Assembly (NCBI RefSeq): GCF_030285665.1
Contig: NZ_CP127295.1
Location: forward strand, 9,424,001 to 9,488,000
DNA from: Amycolatopsis mongoliensis
Lineage (GTDB): Bacteria; Actinomycetota; Actinomycetes; Mycobacteriales; Pseudonocardiaceae
Length of the DNA: 64,000 nt
Direction of reading: 5' to 3'
The position numbers and the translations under genes are program-made. A model generated the notes under the pieces. That model had not been told where the DNA came from and made no database searches. It saw only the letters and a list, made by a program, of their open reading frames with translations. This document shows, piece after piece, positions 63,084 through 64,000 of the stretch (the stretch's first letter is position 1; each line of letters opens with the position of its first letter).

Positions 63084-63956
63084 TCAGAACCACTTTTCGT
63101 AGAACGGCGGCAGGTCTTTCGAAGCACTGGCACGGAAATCCGGTTCGCGTTTCTCGCGGAACGCGGCGACGCCCTCCGCACCGTCGCCGATGCTGGTGTA
63201 GAACATCGCGAGCGAGTCGACGCGGTGCGCGTCGGCGGGATGGGGCCGCCCGGCGTTGCGGTACATCATCTGCCGGGTGAGCGCCGTGCTCACCGCTGAC
63301 CGTCCCTTCGTCCACCGATCAGCCAGTTCTCGTGCCGCCGCAAGCAAGTCGCCCGGCTCGTGGACCGACCGCACCAAGCCGCGAGCGGCGGCTTCCCCGG
63401 CGCCGAGGACGTCGGCGGAGTACACGAGATCGAGCGCGGCGGGGAGGCCGACGATCCGCGGCAGGAACCACGTCGACGCCGCCTCGGGCGTGATGCCCAG
63501 GCGTCCGAAGACGAACCCGATGCGCGCACGGCTGGCGGCCAGCCGTGCGTCCATCGCCAGGGTCATGGTCGCGCCGATCCCGACCGCGGCGCCGTTGATC
63601 GCCGCGATCACCGGCTTGCGGCACGCGTGGATCGCGAGCGTGACGCGGCCGCCGGTGTCCCGGACGCGGCGCAGATCCGGATCGGTCAGGTCGGCCATGT
63701 CGTCCAGGGTGGGGCGGCGGGCTTCGTCGAGGCCGAACACGTTCCCGGGCCGGTTCAGGTCCATCCCGGCGCAGAACGCCCGGCCGGCGCCGGTGACGAT
63801 GACCGCGCGGACGTCGTCCTGCTCGTTCACTCCGGCAAAGGTCGCTTCGAGCTCGTCGGCCATCTCCACGGTGAAGGCGTTGAGGTGGTCCGGCCGGTCG
63901 AGGGTGACCGTCAGGACGCCGTCGTCCAGTCGGTGCGTCAGCGTGGTGAACCGCAT
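63084..63956 (-). CDS. Enoyl-CoA hydratase/isomerase (crotonase family), second locus
   Basis: A 290-residue crotonase with AFCAGMDLNRPGN and AAINGAAVGIGATMTLAMD (oxyanion hole) and FVFGRLGITPEAASTWFLPR (catalytic Glu region). It adds water to, or isomerises, an enoyl-CoA. It lies upstream of the monooxygenase gene on the same strand (90-nt gap) and 3 nt after another truncated gene, so it may belong to the preceding unit. It could serve beta-oxidation of the acid made by this pathway. Confidence 0.87.
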   Translation of the reverse strand: MRFTTLTHRLDDGVLTVTLDRPDHLNAFTVEMADELEATFAGVNEQDDVRAVIVTGAGRAFCAGMDLNRPGNVFGLDEARRPTLDDMADLTDPDLRRVRDTGGRVTLAIHACRKPVIAAINGAAVGIGATMTLAMDARLAASRARIGFVFGRLGITPEAASTWFLPRIVGLPAALDLVYSADVLGAGEAAARGLVRSVHEPGDLLAAARELADRWTKGRSAVSTALTRQMMYRNAGRPHPADAHRVDSLAMFYTSIGDGAEGVAAFREKREPDFRASASKDLPPFYEKWF

Positions 63957-63959
63957 CGC

Positions 63960-64000
63960 TCACGGAGTCCCGGCGTGCGGGACCTCGACGCGGACGGCGT
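63960..64000 (-). CDS. 3' end of an unidentified gene (cut by window edge)
   Basis: The minus strand reads AVRVEVPHAGTP followed by TGA at 63960, 3 nt before the crotonase start. The codon usage is coding-like and the spacing indicates an operon. Too short for a family call. Confidence 0.5.
   Translation of the reverse strand, partial: AVRVEVPHAGTP

Overview
The window is high-GC DNA with dense, often overlapping genes and strong Shine-Dalgarno (SD) sites. The LysX and CtpE homologues are of mycobacterial/actinobacterial type, and an AcoR-like regulator lacks the sigma-54 contact loop. This points to an actinomycete, most plausibly a Pseudonocardiales member such as Amycolatopsis; the genus is an inference. 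No rRNA, tRNA or CRISPR array was seen.

Region 1 (1-9.4 kb) looks like core chromosome: the 5' part of a Spo0M-like gene, a CtpE-type P-type ATPase, a lysX operon (ABC exporter plus lysX) and a CPA1-type cation/proton antiporter.

Region 2 (9.4-24.0 kb) is accessory. It holds an intact IS5/IS427-group element with a -1 frameshift signal and a TAA target duplication. Next is a LacI-controlled cassette of an amino-acid permease and a dimethylformamidase large-subunit homologue. Then comes a decayed conjugative element: an IS110-family transposase fragment, a TraA-like MobF relaxase/helicase gene split by a complete IS21 element, a truncated NYN/LOTUS gene and a frameshifted DegT-type aminotransferase relic.

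Region 3 (24.0-28.3 kb) is a small terpenoid locus: a class I terpene synthase with an altered second metal motif, a squalene/phytoene-synthase-like protein and a divergent DHA2-type exporter. It is followed by 2 kb of gene relics (GAF-ANTAR, integrase-type transposase, serine recombinase).

Region 4 (30.3-54.9 kb) is a catabolic island of two parallel halves. Each half has an MFS importer, a GH88-type unsaturated uronyl hydrolase, an aldehyde dehydrogenase of the alpha-ketoglutarate-semialdehyde type, at least one class III CoA-transferase, an acyl-CoA dehydrogenase and its own regulators. The right half adds DapA-family and FAH-family enzymes (candidate 2-keto-3-deoxy-acid dehydratases), a MaoC hydratase, an enoyl-CoA hydratase and an SDR. 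Operator-like palindromes link regulators to promoters. Imperfect direct repeats with serine-recombinase relics lie at both edges. I read the island as import and opening of a uronide-type substrate, with the sugar going to 2-oxoglutarate and an acid aglycone going through CoA-thioester oxidation; that assignment is inference.

Region 5 (55.6-64 kb) is a second catabolic locus: Baeyer-Villiger monooxygenase, zinc alcohol dehydrogenase, aldehyde dehydrogenase, glutaryl-CoA-dehydrogenase-like enzyme, crotonase and an AcoR-type regulator. It fits oxidation of a cyclic or linear ketone to a dicarboxylic acid, but no lactone hydrolase is present in the window.
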